Made by a program: the position numbers and the translations under genes. This document shows, piece after piece, positions 1 to 5,821 of a DNA stretch of 9,617 nucleotides. Location: positions 1-9,617 of the forward strand of contig JAUXNL010000493.1 of the NCBI GenBank assembly GCA_030684415.1, in the 5' to 3' direction. The notes below the pieces were generated by a model that saw only the letters and a list, made by a program, of their open reading frames with translations, searched no databases and was not told the origin of the DNA. The number at the start of each line of letters is the position of its first letter. Positions within the stretch are counted from its first letter, which is position 1. Origin of the DNA: Moraxellaceae bacterium. GTDB taxonomy: Bacteria > Pseudomonadota > Gammaproteobacteria > Pseudomonadales > Moraxellaceae.

Positions 1-1611
1 GCGTGCTTCGTCTGCACTGATGCCAAGACCTTGCAGGACCTTTTCCGCCAGATCCAGGCTCGACAAATAAGTCTCACGGTTGATGACCTTCACGCCGATG
101 TCCATGAGTTGGTAGGCGTGAGCGCGGTCACGTGCGCGTGCATAAATGGCGACATCGGGATAATTCCGGCGTACGCACTCAGCGGTATGTACGGAGTCTT
201 TTACGTCGTCCATGGCGAGCACGAATATTTTGGCCTTGCCGACACCTGCGGCACGCAGTAGTTCAGGGTGAGCAGGATTGCCGTAATACACCTTGTTGCC
301 AAAGCGGCGTACAAAATCCACTTGGCGTACATCTGCCTCCAGTGCGGTAAATCCGATGTGATGCATGCGCAGCACGCGCGCCACAATCTGTCCGAAGCGC
401 CCGAAGCCCGCGATGATGACGGGGTTGTCGTGCGCATCGATGGTGTCGAAGTCTCGGCCGTCCTGCGGTTTGAGGCGAGGCGCCAGCCATCGCTCCAGCA
501 GCAGGAAGGCCAATGGTGTCAGCGCCATGGAGAGCGTGACGATCAGTACCAGCCGTTCCATCATCGCCGTTTCGATTACACCGCTGCCAGCGGCAGTCGT
601 GAACAGCACAAAGGCAAACTCACCACCTTGTGCGAGGGTCACGCCCAGGCTCATGGACGTATTCAGGCTGTTGCCGGAGAGACGCCCGATCAGCAGCAAC
701 ACGGCGAACTTCATCAGCATCAAGCCGATGGCGGCCGAGACGATGCCGAAGGTATCCGTCGCCAGCAGGTCCAGGTCAGCCGTCATGCCGACGGCCATGA
801 AAAACAGCCCGAGCAGCAGGCTTTTGAAGGGTTGGATGCTGGCCTCAAGCTCGTGTCGGTACTCTGAGTCGGCCAGCAATACGCCGGCCAGAAAAGCCCC
901 CAGTGCCATCGACAAGCCTAGAGACTCCATCAGCAGTGCAATCCCGAAAACGATGAAGAGTGCCGCGCCGGTAAACAGCTCCGGGGTGCCACTGTTGGCA
1001 ATGAAGCGGAAGGCAGGACGGATCAGCGTGCGACTGGACACGATCAGCAAAGCAAAAGCCAGGATAATGCGCAGCAAGTCTGTCCAGTCTTGCCCTCCGT
1101 CCTTGCCAGAGAGCAATGGAATGATGGCGAGCAGGGGAATCACGGCCAGGTCCTGGAACAGCAGGATGGCAAAGGCCTGACGGCCATGCTGGCTGGTGAG
1201 CTGGTTTTTTTCACTCAGCAGTTGCAGCACGAAGGCGGTGGAGGACATGGCAAGACCGAAGCCGACGATGAGGCTGAGCGTGAGCGAGTAGCCGAAAAAA
1301 ATCCCGAACCCCGTAAACAGCGCGCCTGTACTCAGCATCTGCAAGCTGCCCAGCCCGAACACCGACTTGCGTAGCACCCAGAGGCGTGAAGGCTCCAGCT
1401 CCAGACCGATCAGAAAGAGCAGCATGACCACGCCATATTCGGCGATATGCAACACGCTGCGGCCATCACTGACAAAGCCGAGGGCGTCGGGGCCAATCGC
1501 AATCCCGGCGGCCAGATAGCCAATCACGGCGGCGAGGCCGAAGCGTTTGAACAGCGGCACTACCAAGAGGGCCGCCCCGAGGAAAAGGGCAATCTGGTGC
1601 AGTGAATCCAT
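1..1611 (-). CDS. kefB: KefB/KefC-type K+/H+ antiporter, partial (3' end cut by window edge)
   Basis: Inner-membrane CPA2-family antiporter. In E. coli such proteins release K+ and take up H+ when glutathione conjugates accumulate, which protects against electrophiles. The 537 codons seen run off the left edge without a stop; family members are about 600 residues, so roughly 60-90 residues are missing. Residues about 5-380 form a hydrophobic exchanger domain with the Kef signature FQDLAVIPLL (152-161), a gating-loop-like HELEASIQPFK (253-263) and AQGGEFAFV (327-335). A cytoplasmic Rossmann-type KTN domain follows, with AGFGRFGQ (401-408) and ARARDRAHAYQLMDIGV (491-507). The HELE loop is closer to my memory of KefB than of KefC. 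I chose ATG 1611 because a TGGAA lies at a fitting distance upstream; ATG 1617 is in frame but has no room for a ribosome site. No KefG/KefF-type ancillary gene lies directly upstream; cysK is divergent instead. The family call is firm; KefB against KefC is a judgement. Confidence 0.9.
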   Translation of the reverse strand, partial: MDSLHQIALFLGAALLVVPLFKRFGLAAVIGYLAAGIAIGPDALGFVSDGRSVLHIAEYGVVMLLFLIGLELEPSRLWVLRKSVFGLGSLQMLSTGALFTGFGIFFGYSLTLSLIVGFGLAMSSTAFVLQLLSEKNQLTSQHGRQAFAILLFQDLAVIPLLAIIPLLSGKDGGQDWTDLLRIILAFALLIVSSRTLIRPAFRFIANSGTPELFTGAALFIVFGIALLMESLGLSMALGAFLAGVLLADSEYRHELEASIQPFKSLLLGLFFMAVGMTADLDLLATDTFGIVSAAIGLMLMKFAVLLLIGRLSGNSLNTSMSLGVTLAQGGEFAFVLFTTAAGSGVIETAMMERLVLIVTLSMALTPLAFLLLERWLAPRLKPQDGRDFDTIDAHDNPVIIAGFGRFGQIVARVLRMHHIGFTALEADVRQVDFVRRFGNKVYYGNPAHPELLRAAGVGKAKIFVLAMDDVKDSVHTAECVRRNYPDVAIYARARDRAHAYQLMDIGVKVINRETYLSSLDLAEKVLQGLGISADEAR

Positions 1612-1662
1612 GACCATTCCAGTAAGCGGCAAGTGGTTGTGAGAGTGCCTCAAGTTGCAAGT

Positions 1663-1678
1663 TGACGGTAAACCGTCA
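1663..1678. promoter_or_regulatory. 16-bp palindrome between divergent kef and cysK (candidate operator)
   Basis: TGACGGTAAACCGTCA has perfect 7-bp arms around an AA centre. It lies 51 bp upstream of the antiporter start and 52 bp upstream of the cysK start, in the only space available for both promoters. A TTGACG (1662-1667) overlapping the left arm could be a -35 element for cysK, but I see no good -10 at 16-18 bp. A dimeric regulator site is an inference; with no T-run after it, it is not a terminator. Confidence 0.4.
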
Positions 1679-1730
1679 TCATCTTTGCCCTCGACTGCCC
1701 GAGCCCACCTGACAAGAATGAGGTCCTGCC

Positions 1731-2705
1731 ATGGCCCGCCTGTATGACGACAACTCTCTTTCCATCGGCAATACGCCGCTGGTGCGCCTTAATCGCGTGT
1801 GCGGCAGCAATGCGGTGATTTACGCCAAGATCGAGGGTCGTAATCCGGCGTACTCCGTCAAATGCCGTATCGGCGCCAGTCTGGTTCAGGATGCGGAAAA
1901 GCGCGGGGTGCTCAAGGCGGGTATGGCGATTGTCGAGCCCACCTCCGGCAACACCGGCATTGCCCTTGCGTTTGTGGCGGCCGCCCGTGGTTATCCGCTG
2001 ACGCTGACCATGCCCGCTTCGATGAGTCTGGAGCGGCGCAAGGTGCTGAAGGCACTCGGCGCCACGCTGGTGCTCACCGACCCGGGCAAGGGCATGAAAG
2101 GAGCCGTCGACAAAGCGGAAGAAATCCGCGCATCCGACCCAGAAAAATATTTTCTGCCACAGCAGTTCGAGAACCCTGCCAATCCGGCTATTCACGAGCA
2201 GACGACCGGCCCGGAAATCTGGAATGACACCGACGGCGCTATCGACATTTTCGTCGCCGGCGTCGGCACGGGCGGCACCATTACGGGGGTTTCGCGCTAC
2301 ATCAAGCACACGCAGGGCAAGGCCATTCGTTCGGTCGCCGTTGAGCCAACAGCGTCACCGCTGATCACGCAAACGCGGCGGGGTGAGGCGCTGGCGCCGG
2401 CCGGTCACAAGATACAGGGCATTGGCGCCAATTTTGTGCCGAAGAATCTGGATCTCTCGCTGGTGGATGCGGTGGAAACGGTCAGCAATGAGGAAGCGAT
2501 TGATTTCGCGCGGCGCCTGATGCGGGAAGAGGGCATTCTTGCCGGTATTTCCTGCGGTGCGGCCGTGTGCGCAGCGGCGCGTGTTGCCGCACGCCCTGAG
2601 AACGCCGGCAAGATGATTGTGGTGGTGCTCCCGGACTCGGCCGAGCGTTATCTGTCGACGGCGCTGTTTGACGGTATTTTCACTGAGCAGGAGATGCAGC
2701 AATGA
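1731..2705 (+). CDS. cysK: Cysteine synthase A (O-acetylserine sulfhydrylase)
   Basis: PLP enzyme that makes L-cysteine from O-acetylserine and sulfide in the cytoplasm, the last step of sulfate assimilation. The 324-residue protein aligns end to end with E. coli CysK (323) as I recall it. Visible landmarks are the opening DNSLSIGNTPLVRLNR, the PLP lysine K44 in SVKCRIGA, the substrate loop TSGNTG (71-76), the PLP-phosphate loop GVGTGGT (177-183), GISCGAA near residue 273, and LPDSAERYLST near the C-terminus. SVKCRIGA and the full length favour CysK over CysM. GAGGT sits 6 bases before the ATG. The stop overlaps the start of the MAPEG gene by an ATGA, so the two are probably cotranscribed and translationally coupled. 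The divergent palindrome upstream is a candidate control site; no CysB site can be asserted. Confidence 0.96.
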   Translation: MARLYDDNSLSIGNTPLVRLNRVCGSNAVIYAKIEGRNPAYSVKCRIGASLVQDAEKRGVLKAGMAIVEPTSGNTGIALAFVAAARGYPLTLTMPASMSLERRKVLKALGATLVLTDPGKGMKGAVDKAEEIRASDPEKYFLPQQFENPANPAIHEQTTGPEIWNDTDGAIDIFVAGVGTGGTITGVSRYIKHTQGKAIRSVAVEPTASPLITQTRRGEALAPAGHKIQGIGANFVPKNLDLSLVDAVETVSNEEAIDFARRLMREEGILAGISCGAAVCAAARVAARPENAGKMIVVVLPDSAERYLSTALFDGIFTEQEMQQ

Positions 2706-3085
2706 CAATCGCGTACTGGTGTGTGCTGGCGGCCATCCTGCTGCCCTATGTCTGGACGCTGACGGCCAAGCTCAGCTCCGGCTTCCGTCCGCGAGACAAC
2801 CATGTGCCTCGCGAGTATCTCGACCGACTACCGGTTGGGCCGGCCAAGCGTGCGCACTGGGCGCAGCTCAATACGTTCGAGTCCACTCCCGGCTTCATGG
2901 CGGCGGTCATTGTGGCGCATCAGGCAGGCGCGGCGCAGGCCACGATTGATGCCTTGGCGCTGGCCTTCATCGGGCTGCGGCTGGCCTATGGCTTTTTCTA
3001 TGTCGCCGACCAGGCCATGTTGCGCTCGTTGGTCTGGATGGCCGGCCTGGGTTGTATTGTCGCGCTGTTTTTCGCCGCCGCCTGA
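2702..3085 (+). CDS. MAPEG-family integral membrane protein
   Basis: Small four-helix membrane protein of the MAPEG family (membrane-associated proteins in eicosanoid and glutathione metabolism). Characterised members are glutathione transferases or peroxidases; most bacterial members have no assigned substrate. The 127 residues show hydrophobic stretches at about 3-22, 62-80, 82-101 and 107-126. A polar loop between the first two ends in the family-typical N57-x-x-E60-x-x-P63 (NTFESTPGF). AGGAG at 2689-2693 lies 8 bases before the ATG, inside the end of cysK, and start and stop overlap as ATGA. Its stop codon falls within the first arm of the following terminator, so it should be the last gene of the cysK unit. 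Pairing with a cysteine-making enzyme fits a thiol-related role, but that is inference. Confidence 0.85.
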   Translation: MTIAYWCVLAAILLPYVWTLTAKLSSGFRPRDNHVPREYLDRLPVGPAKRAHWAQLNTFESTPGFMAAVIVAHQAGAAQATIDALALAFIGLRLAYGFFYVADQAMLRSLVWMAGLGCIVALFFAAA

Positions 3086-3151
3086 CGGCCTTTAACGGCT
3101 TGCTGAAAAAGCCCTGGATGGGCATTTTTCAGTAATGCCGTCAGGCCTTTT
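3081..3151 (+). terminator. Nested intrinsic terminator of cysK-MAPEG
   Basis: Outer arms CCTGACGGC (3081-3089) and GCCGTCAGG (3137-3145) enclose an inner hairpin. The inner arms are CTGAAAAA plus GCCC (3103-3114) and GGGC, one bulged A, then TTTTTCAG (3120-3132), with a TGGAT loop. CC and a short T-run follow at 3146-3151. The outer left arm overlaps the MAPEG stop codon. Confidence 0.75.
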
Positions 3152-3158
3152 ACTACGT

Positions 3159-3187
3159 TTGGGCTTCTGGGCCCGGGCGCCTATAAT
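3159..3187 (+). promoter_or_regulatory. Sigma-70-type promoter of ppa
   Basis: A perfect -10 TATAAT (3182-3187) lies 17 bp downstream of a weak -35 TTGGGC (3159-3164). Transcription would begin near 3194, giving a leader of about 40 bases before the ppa ATG. Placement just after the preceding terminator supports ppa as its own unit. Confidence 0.65.
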
Positions 3188-3234
3188 GCGCGCCGAATTC
3201 CTTTTTCCCCCGACCTCCAGCGAGCAGAACAGCC

Positions 3235-3762
3235 ATGAGCTACAACAATGTACCGGCCGGCAAGGATGTGCCGAACGACATCTACGTCATCATCGAAATT
3301 CCGGCCAATGCCGCGCCTATCAAATACGAGATCGACAAGGCCTCCGATGCACTGTTTGTGGATCGCTTCATTGGCACTGGCATGTCCTACCCGGTTAACT
3401 ACGGCTATATCCCGCACACGCTCTCCGAAGATGGTGATCCTCTCGATGTGCTGGTGGTGACGCCATTTCCGGTCCAGCCGGGTTCGGTCATCCGTGCTCG
3501 TGTGGTGGGCAAGCTGAACATGGAAGACGAAGCCGGTATCGATACCAAGCTGCTGGCCGTGCCGCACGACAAGCTCACTCCTCTCTACAAGAACGTGAAG
3601 GAATACACCGATCTGCCCGAGCTGCTGCTGGGCCAGATCAAGCATTTCTTCGAGAATTACAAGGCGCTGGAGCCTGGCAAGTGGGTCAAACTCACGGGCT
3701 GGGAAGGCTCCGAGGCCGCCAAGGCTGATATCCTCAAGTCGATCGAGGCGGCCAAGCAGTAA
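3235..3762 (+). CDS. ppa: Inorganic pyrophosphatase (family I)
   Basis: Cytoplasmic Mg2+-dependent enzyme that splits pyrophosphate into two phosphates and so pulls nucleic-acid, protein and lipid synthesis forward. The 175-residue protein matches E. coli Ppa (176) along its whole length. It shows NVPAGKD at 5-11, EIPANA at 21-26, KYEIDK at 30-35, the metal-binding signature DGDPLDV with D66, D68 and D71, and the second acidic pair D98/D103 in EDEAGID. The C-terminal HFFENYKALEPGKWVKLTGW region is typical. The ribosome site before the ATG is weak. A near-perfect -10 lies about 50 bases upstream and a strong terminator follows, so the gene is monocistronic. Confidence 0.97.
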   Translation: MSYNNVPAGKDVPNDIYVIIEIPANAAPIKYEIDKASDALFVDRFIGTGMSYPVNYGYIPHTLSEDGDPLDVLVVTPFPVQPGSVIRARVVGKLNMEDEAGIDTKLLAVPHDKLTPLYKNVKEYTDLPELLLGQIKHFFENYKALEPGKWVKLTGWEGSEAAKADILKSIEAAKQ

Positions 3763-3790
3763 GCGCTAGTCGCCCAGCATCGCAGTCGTC

Positions 3791-3835
3791 CATGAAAAGG
3801 CCCGCCGTGCGCGGGCTTTTTCATGGACAGAAAAT
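3791..3835. terminator. Bidirectional intrinsic terminator after ppa
   Basis: CCATGAAAAGGCCCGC and GCGGGCTTTTTCATGG form a long GC-cored stem with an A-run on the left and a T-run on the right. It begins 28 bases after the ppa stop. The A/T symmetry lets it work on either strand, but no minus-strand gene lies nearby. Confidence 0.85.
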
Positions 3836-3867
3836 GACCATATGGACACCAGCCGCCGGTCGGCAAT

Positions 3868-3919
3868 ATTGTCGGACAATGCCATGAATTTAGGATAAAT
3901 TGACTTATTGTCAAACAAT
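3868..3919. promoter_or_regulatory. Two matching palindromes upstream of the phasin-like gene (candidate operator pair)
   Basis: ATTGTCGGACAAT (3868-3880) and ATTGTCAAACAAT (3907-3919) have the same 5-bp arms (ATTGT/ACAAT) and differ only in the centre. Their centres are 39 bp apart. The second copy also overlaps TTGACttattGTCAA (3900-3914). Both fit GT-N3-AC, which is known for FadR-subfamily GntR regulator sites. The right copy ends 27 bp before the TATAAT at 3947, where a repressor could block polymerase. The regulator's identity is inference. Confidence 0.5.
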
Positions 3920-3920
3920 G

Positions 3921-3952
3921 TTGTGATCTCTTCTGACAGGGATTTCTATAAT
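3921..3952 (+). promoter_or_regulatory. Promoter of the phasin-like gene
   Basis: A perfect -10 TATAAT lies at 3947-3952. The best -35-like hexamer, TTGTGA (3921-3926), is 20 bp away, wider than ideal, so activation by a bound factor or a different -35 is possible. Transcription would begin near 3959, giving a leader of about 65 bases that contains the hairpin at 3963-3995. Confidence 0.55.
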
Positions 3953-3962
3953 TCGTCTCGTT

Positions 3963-4001
3963 GGCCCGCGCTCCAGTTTTGCCGGGCCGTTTTTTGAACG
4001 G
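3963..4001 (+). promoter_or_regulatory. Terminator-like hairpin in the phasin leader (possible attenuator)
   Basis: GGCCCG (3963-3968) pairs with CGGGCC (3983-3988) and is followed after one G by six T (3990-3995), the form of an intrinsic terminator. It lies between the probable transcription start and the phasin ATG. A second small stem, CCGTT (3987-3991) with AACGG (3997-4001), shares two bases with the first and includes part of the T-run, so the two structures compete. Attenuation is inference; a simple 5' stabilising stem is an alternative. Confidence 0.45.
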
Positions 4002-4023
4002 ATCGAATTTCAGGAGTTTTGTC

Positions 4024-4401
4024 ATGGGTGAGCTGAAGCAGCTTTCTGAGCAGCAGCAGGGTCTGGTTGAACGCGTAAAGGAAATCGGCCAGCAGGTGTA
4101 TCTGGCCAATCTGGGTCTGGTGACACGTGCCGAAGAAGAAGGCCGCAAGCAGTATGACCGTCTGGTGGCTGCGGGTGCTGAAGTGCGCGCTGACAAAGCG
4201 GCAGAAACTCCCAAGGCGCTGCTGGTAGCCGCCGGCCTGGTGCAAATCCTCAAGACCGAAGCTGAAAAGCTCTCGGCTGACAGCCTGAAGGCACAGATTG
4301 AAACCGCAAAACAGAAGCTGACAGGTCTGAACCTGAAGGAAGAAGGTCAGAAGCTGTTTGATGAGCTGGTTGCGGTGGGTGAAAAGCGTAAGGCGGCTTG
4401 A
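4024..4401 (+). CDS. Phasin-like protein (PhaI/PhaF-type granule-associated domain)
   Basis: Small, charged, helix-rich 125-residue protein. The segment KEIGQQVYLANLGLVTRAEE (about 15-34), followed by EGRKQYDRLVAAGAEV, matches the pattern of PhaI/PhaF polyhydroxyalkanoate granule-associated phasins (roughly RKxWLAGLGAYxxxxxEG followed by FxxLVxxGE). Phasins coat polyester storage granules and set their number and size. The rest is amphipathic helix with repeated KLTGLNLKEEGQKLF-like phasing and a basic end (EKRKAA); no long AAKP repeat tail of PhaF is present. ATG 4024 is chosen because CAGGAG lies 7 bases upstream; the reading frame stays open to 3964, but that part overlaps the leader hairpin. 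No PHA synthase or depolymerase gene is adjacent. It could be a stress-related coiled-coil protein of the same fold. Confidence 0.72.
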   Translation: MGELKQLSEQQQGLVERVKEIGQQVYLANLGLVTRAEEEGRKQYDRLVAAGAEVRADKAAETPKALLVAAGLVQILKTEAEKLSADSLKAQIETAKQKLTGLNLKEEGQKLFDELVAVGEKRKAA

Positions 4402-4445
4402 GGCCTCTTTATCGCCATTGATTTTGTGGTTGTGGTAACCCTCTT

Positions 4446-4477
4446 GGGGATGGCCCCCTCTGGCCATCCCCTTTTTT
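4446..4477 (+). terminator. Intrinsic terminator of the phasin-like gene
   Basis: GGGGATGGCC (4446-4455) and GGCCATCCCC (4462-4471) form a perfect 10-bp stem with a 6-base loop, directly followed by six T. It begins 45 bases after the stop codon. Confidence 0.9.
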
Positions 4478-4508
4478 ATGGGCGCCATTCGTCTTTTTGT
4501 GCAACTCG

Positions 4509-4587
4509 ATTGACCAGCTATCCCGTCTTTTGGGTCAATCCAGCGTCACTCCTCGCCATTACCATCGGCCGCGGTACTGCCTAGCAT
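4509..4587 (+). promoter_or_regulatory. Candidate promoter and inverted repeat upstream of SBP-1
   Basis: A TTACCA (4559-4564), 17 bp spacer and TAGCAT (4582-4587) make a weak sigma-70-type promoter with 4 of 6 matches in each element. Upstream, ATTGACC (4509-4515) and GGTCAAT (4533-4539) form a 7-bp inverted repeat with a 17-bp gap, a possible regulator site. Nothing else was recognised between the phasin terminator and the start at 4645. Confidence 0.3.
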
Positions 4588-4644
4588 GTACGCCTTTGCC
4601 GGCCTCCATTCGGGCTGTTTCGGCATCAGACGAGAGGGTGAGTT

Positions 4645-5727
4645 GTGACCAAGATCTTCCTGCGCAATCTGCTGGCGGCTTCCGCCATCACGTTTTCTAT
4701 GGCGGCCGTGGCTGCTCCTGCGGCTTTACCGTCTCCCAGCATGGCGGCTCTCGATATCAAGCCGCTCGATAAGCCCTTGCACATGAAGTTTTGCATTTTC
4801 GATCTTGTGGGTACACAGGGTGATGTCTTCAGCTATGCCAAGGATCTGGTGCTGCAGGCTCGCAAGTGGAACCTCTTTGTCGAGCTCAAGGCCTACACCG
4901 ATGAGCGTGTAGCGGCGGAAGACTTCAAGGCTGGGCAGTGTGATGGTGTGGCGATTTCCACGCTGCGCTCCAAGCAGTTCAATTTCTTCATGGGCAGTCT
5001 GGATTCGGTGGGCGCCTTGCCCAGCTACAAACACATGCGCGCGTTCATCCAGATGTTCGGCACGAATGAAAAGCTGAATGAACTGTCCATTAGCGGCCCT
5101 TACCAGACGGTGGCTATCGTGCCGCTGGGCGCGGCTTACGTGATGGTGAACGATCGCAAGATTGACTCGATTGAAAAAGCAGCCGGTAAAAAAGTTGCTG
5201 TGCTCGAGTGGGACAAATCGCAGGCGCGCATGGTGCAGCAACTGGGTGCACAGCCGGTAGCCTCGGACATCACCAACTTTGCAGGCAAGTTCAATAATGG
5301 ACAGGTCGACATCATTGCGGCGCCGGCAGTGGCATTCAAACCGCTCGAGTTGTATCGGGGATTGGGCACCAAGGGCGCGATTTTCCGTCTGCCCATGATC
5401 CAGATTACCGGGTCTGTGATGATCCGGCGTGACAAGTTCAAGGATGTGCCGGACTTCGACAATATCGTGATGAAGTTGCGCCAGTACGGCGCTTCCCAGG
5501 TCGAGACGGTATTTGGCATCATCGATAAATCAGAAAAAGAGATTGATGCCCGTTACTGGCTTGATCTCTCGCCCGCTGAAACTGAGAAATACACCAAAAT
5601 GATGCGTGAAGCGCGCTTGCAATTGACAGCGGAAGGCGTGTACGACAAACGCATGATGCAGTTGCTCAAGCGTATCCGCTGCAAATCGGATCCGGGCAAC
5701 TACGAGTGCGCTCTCAAAGATGAGTGA
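4645..5727 (+). CDS. Putative periplasmic solute-binding-like protein, paralog 1 (DUF6091-like)
   Basis: Secreted protein of unknown function and first of four paralogs. I recall similar proteins annotated 'putative solute-binding protein' (DUF6091); this needs a profile search. The 360 residues start at a GTG with GAGAGGG upstream and carry a signal peptide (basic MTKIFLRN, hydrophobic 9-22, Ala-rich cleavage region near 23-26). About 20 extra residues, rich in Pro and Leu, precede C50 and are absent from the other copies. Then come FDLVGTQGD (52-60), YTDERVAAEDFKAGQCDG (84-101, C99), WDKSQA, FAGKFNNGQVDI, and an end with C346 and C355 in a CK-x7-EC arrangement. The stretch shared by copies 2 and 3 as FPAGFGQKxREYIATQ is replaced here by a different sequence (RDKFKDVPDFDNIVMKLRQ). 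It is followed by two hairpins, so it is probably transcribed alone. Ligand and transporter partner are unknown. Confidence 0.82.
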   Translation: MTKIFLRNLLAASAITFSMAAVAAPAALPSPSMAALDIKPLDKPLHMKFCIFDLVGTQGDVFSYAKDLVLQARKWNLFVELKAYTDERVAAEDFKAGQCDGVAISTLRSKQFNFFMGSLDSVGALPSYKHMRAFIQMFGTNEKLNELSISGPYQTVAIVPLGAAYVMVNDRKIDSIEKAAGKKVAVLEWDKSQARMVQQLGAQPVASDITNFAGKFNNGQVDIIAAPAVAFKPLELYRGLGTKGAIFRLPMIQITGSVMIRRDKFKDVPDFDNIVMKLRQYGASQVETVFGIIDKSEKEIDARYWLDLSPAETEKYTKMMREARLQLTAEGVYDKRMMQLLKRIRCKSDPGNYECALKDE

Positions 5728-5735
5728 GTCGTAGC

Positions 5736-5763
5736 GACCTGCTGAAACTGACTTCTGCAGGTC
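5736..5763 (+). repeat. 3'-UTR hairpin GACCTGC/GCAGGTC after SBP-1
   Basis: GACCTGC (5736-5742) and GCAGGTC (5757-5763) form a 7-bp stem that begins 8 bases after the stop. No T-run follows, so it is not a terminator by itself. The same 7-bp stem appears right after paralog 2 (7737-7755). Confidence 0.55.
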
Positions 5764-5794
5764 GTTAAAGGCGACGGTCAGAGGTTCAGATCAT

Positions 5795-5816
5795 AAGGCG
5801 CTCCGGCGCCTTTTTT
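5795..5816. terminator. Intrinsic terminator between convergent SBP-1 and GST gene
   Basis: AAGGCGC (5795-5801) and GCGCCTT (5806-5812) with a 4-base loop lead into a run of six T (5811-5816). It serves the plus-strand gene and lies only 5 bases beyond the stop of the minus-strand glutathione transferase. It has only two A on its left side, so termination of the minus-strand transcript is less certain. Confidence 0.75.
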
Positions 5817-5821
5817 AATGC

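Noticed and set aside
365..1180. Plus-strand open frame of 271 codons opposite the Kef antiporter
   Set aside because: Its translation is low-complexity, rich in Ser, Arg and Ala, with no recognisable domain, while the minus strand encodes a full Kef protein with its motifs.
1650..2309. Minus-strand open frame of 219 codons opposite the start of cysK
   Set aside because: It is fully explained as a shadow of cysK and has no motif or ribosome site of its own.
3961..4023. Upstream extension of the phasin-like protein (MARAPVLPGRF...)
   Set aside because: It would need a non-ATG start near the transcription start and run through the leader hairpin. ATG 4024 has a clear CAGGAG and matches the family start.
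4497..4772. Plus-strand open frame of 91 codons overlapping the start of paralog 1
   Set aside because: It runs in another frame across the promoter region and signal-peptide codons, with no ribosome site or recognisable protein.
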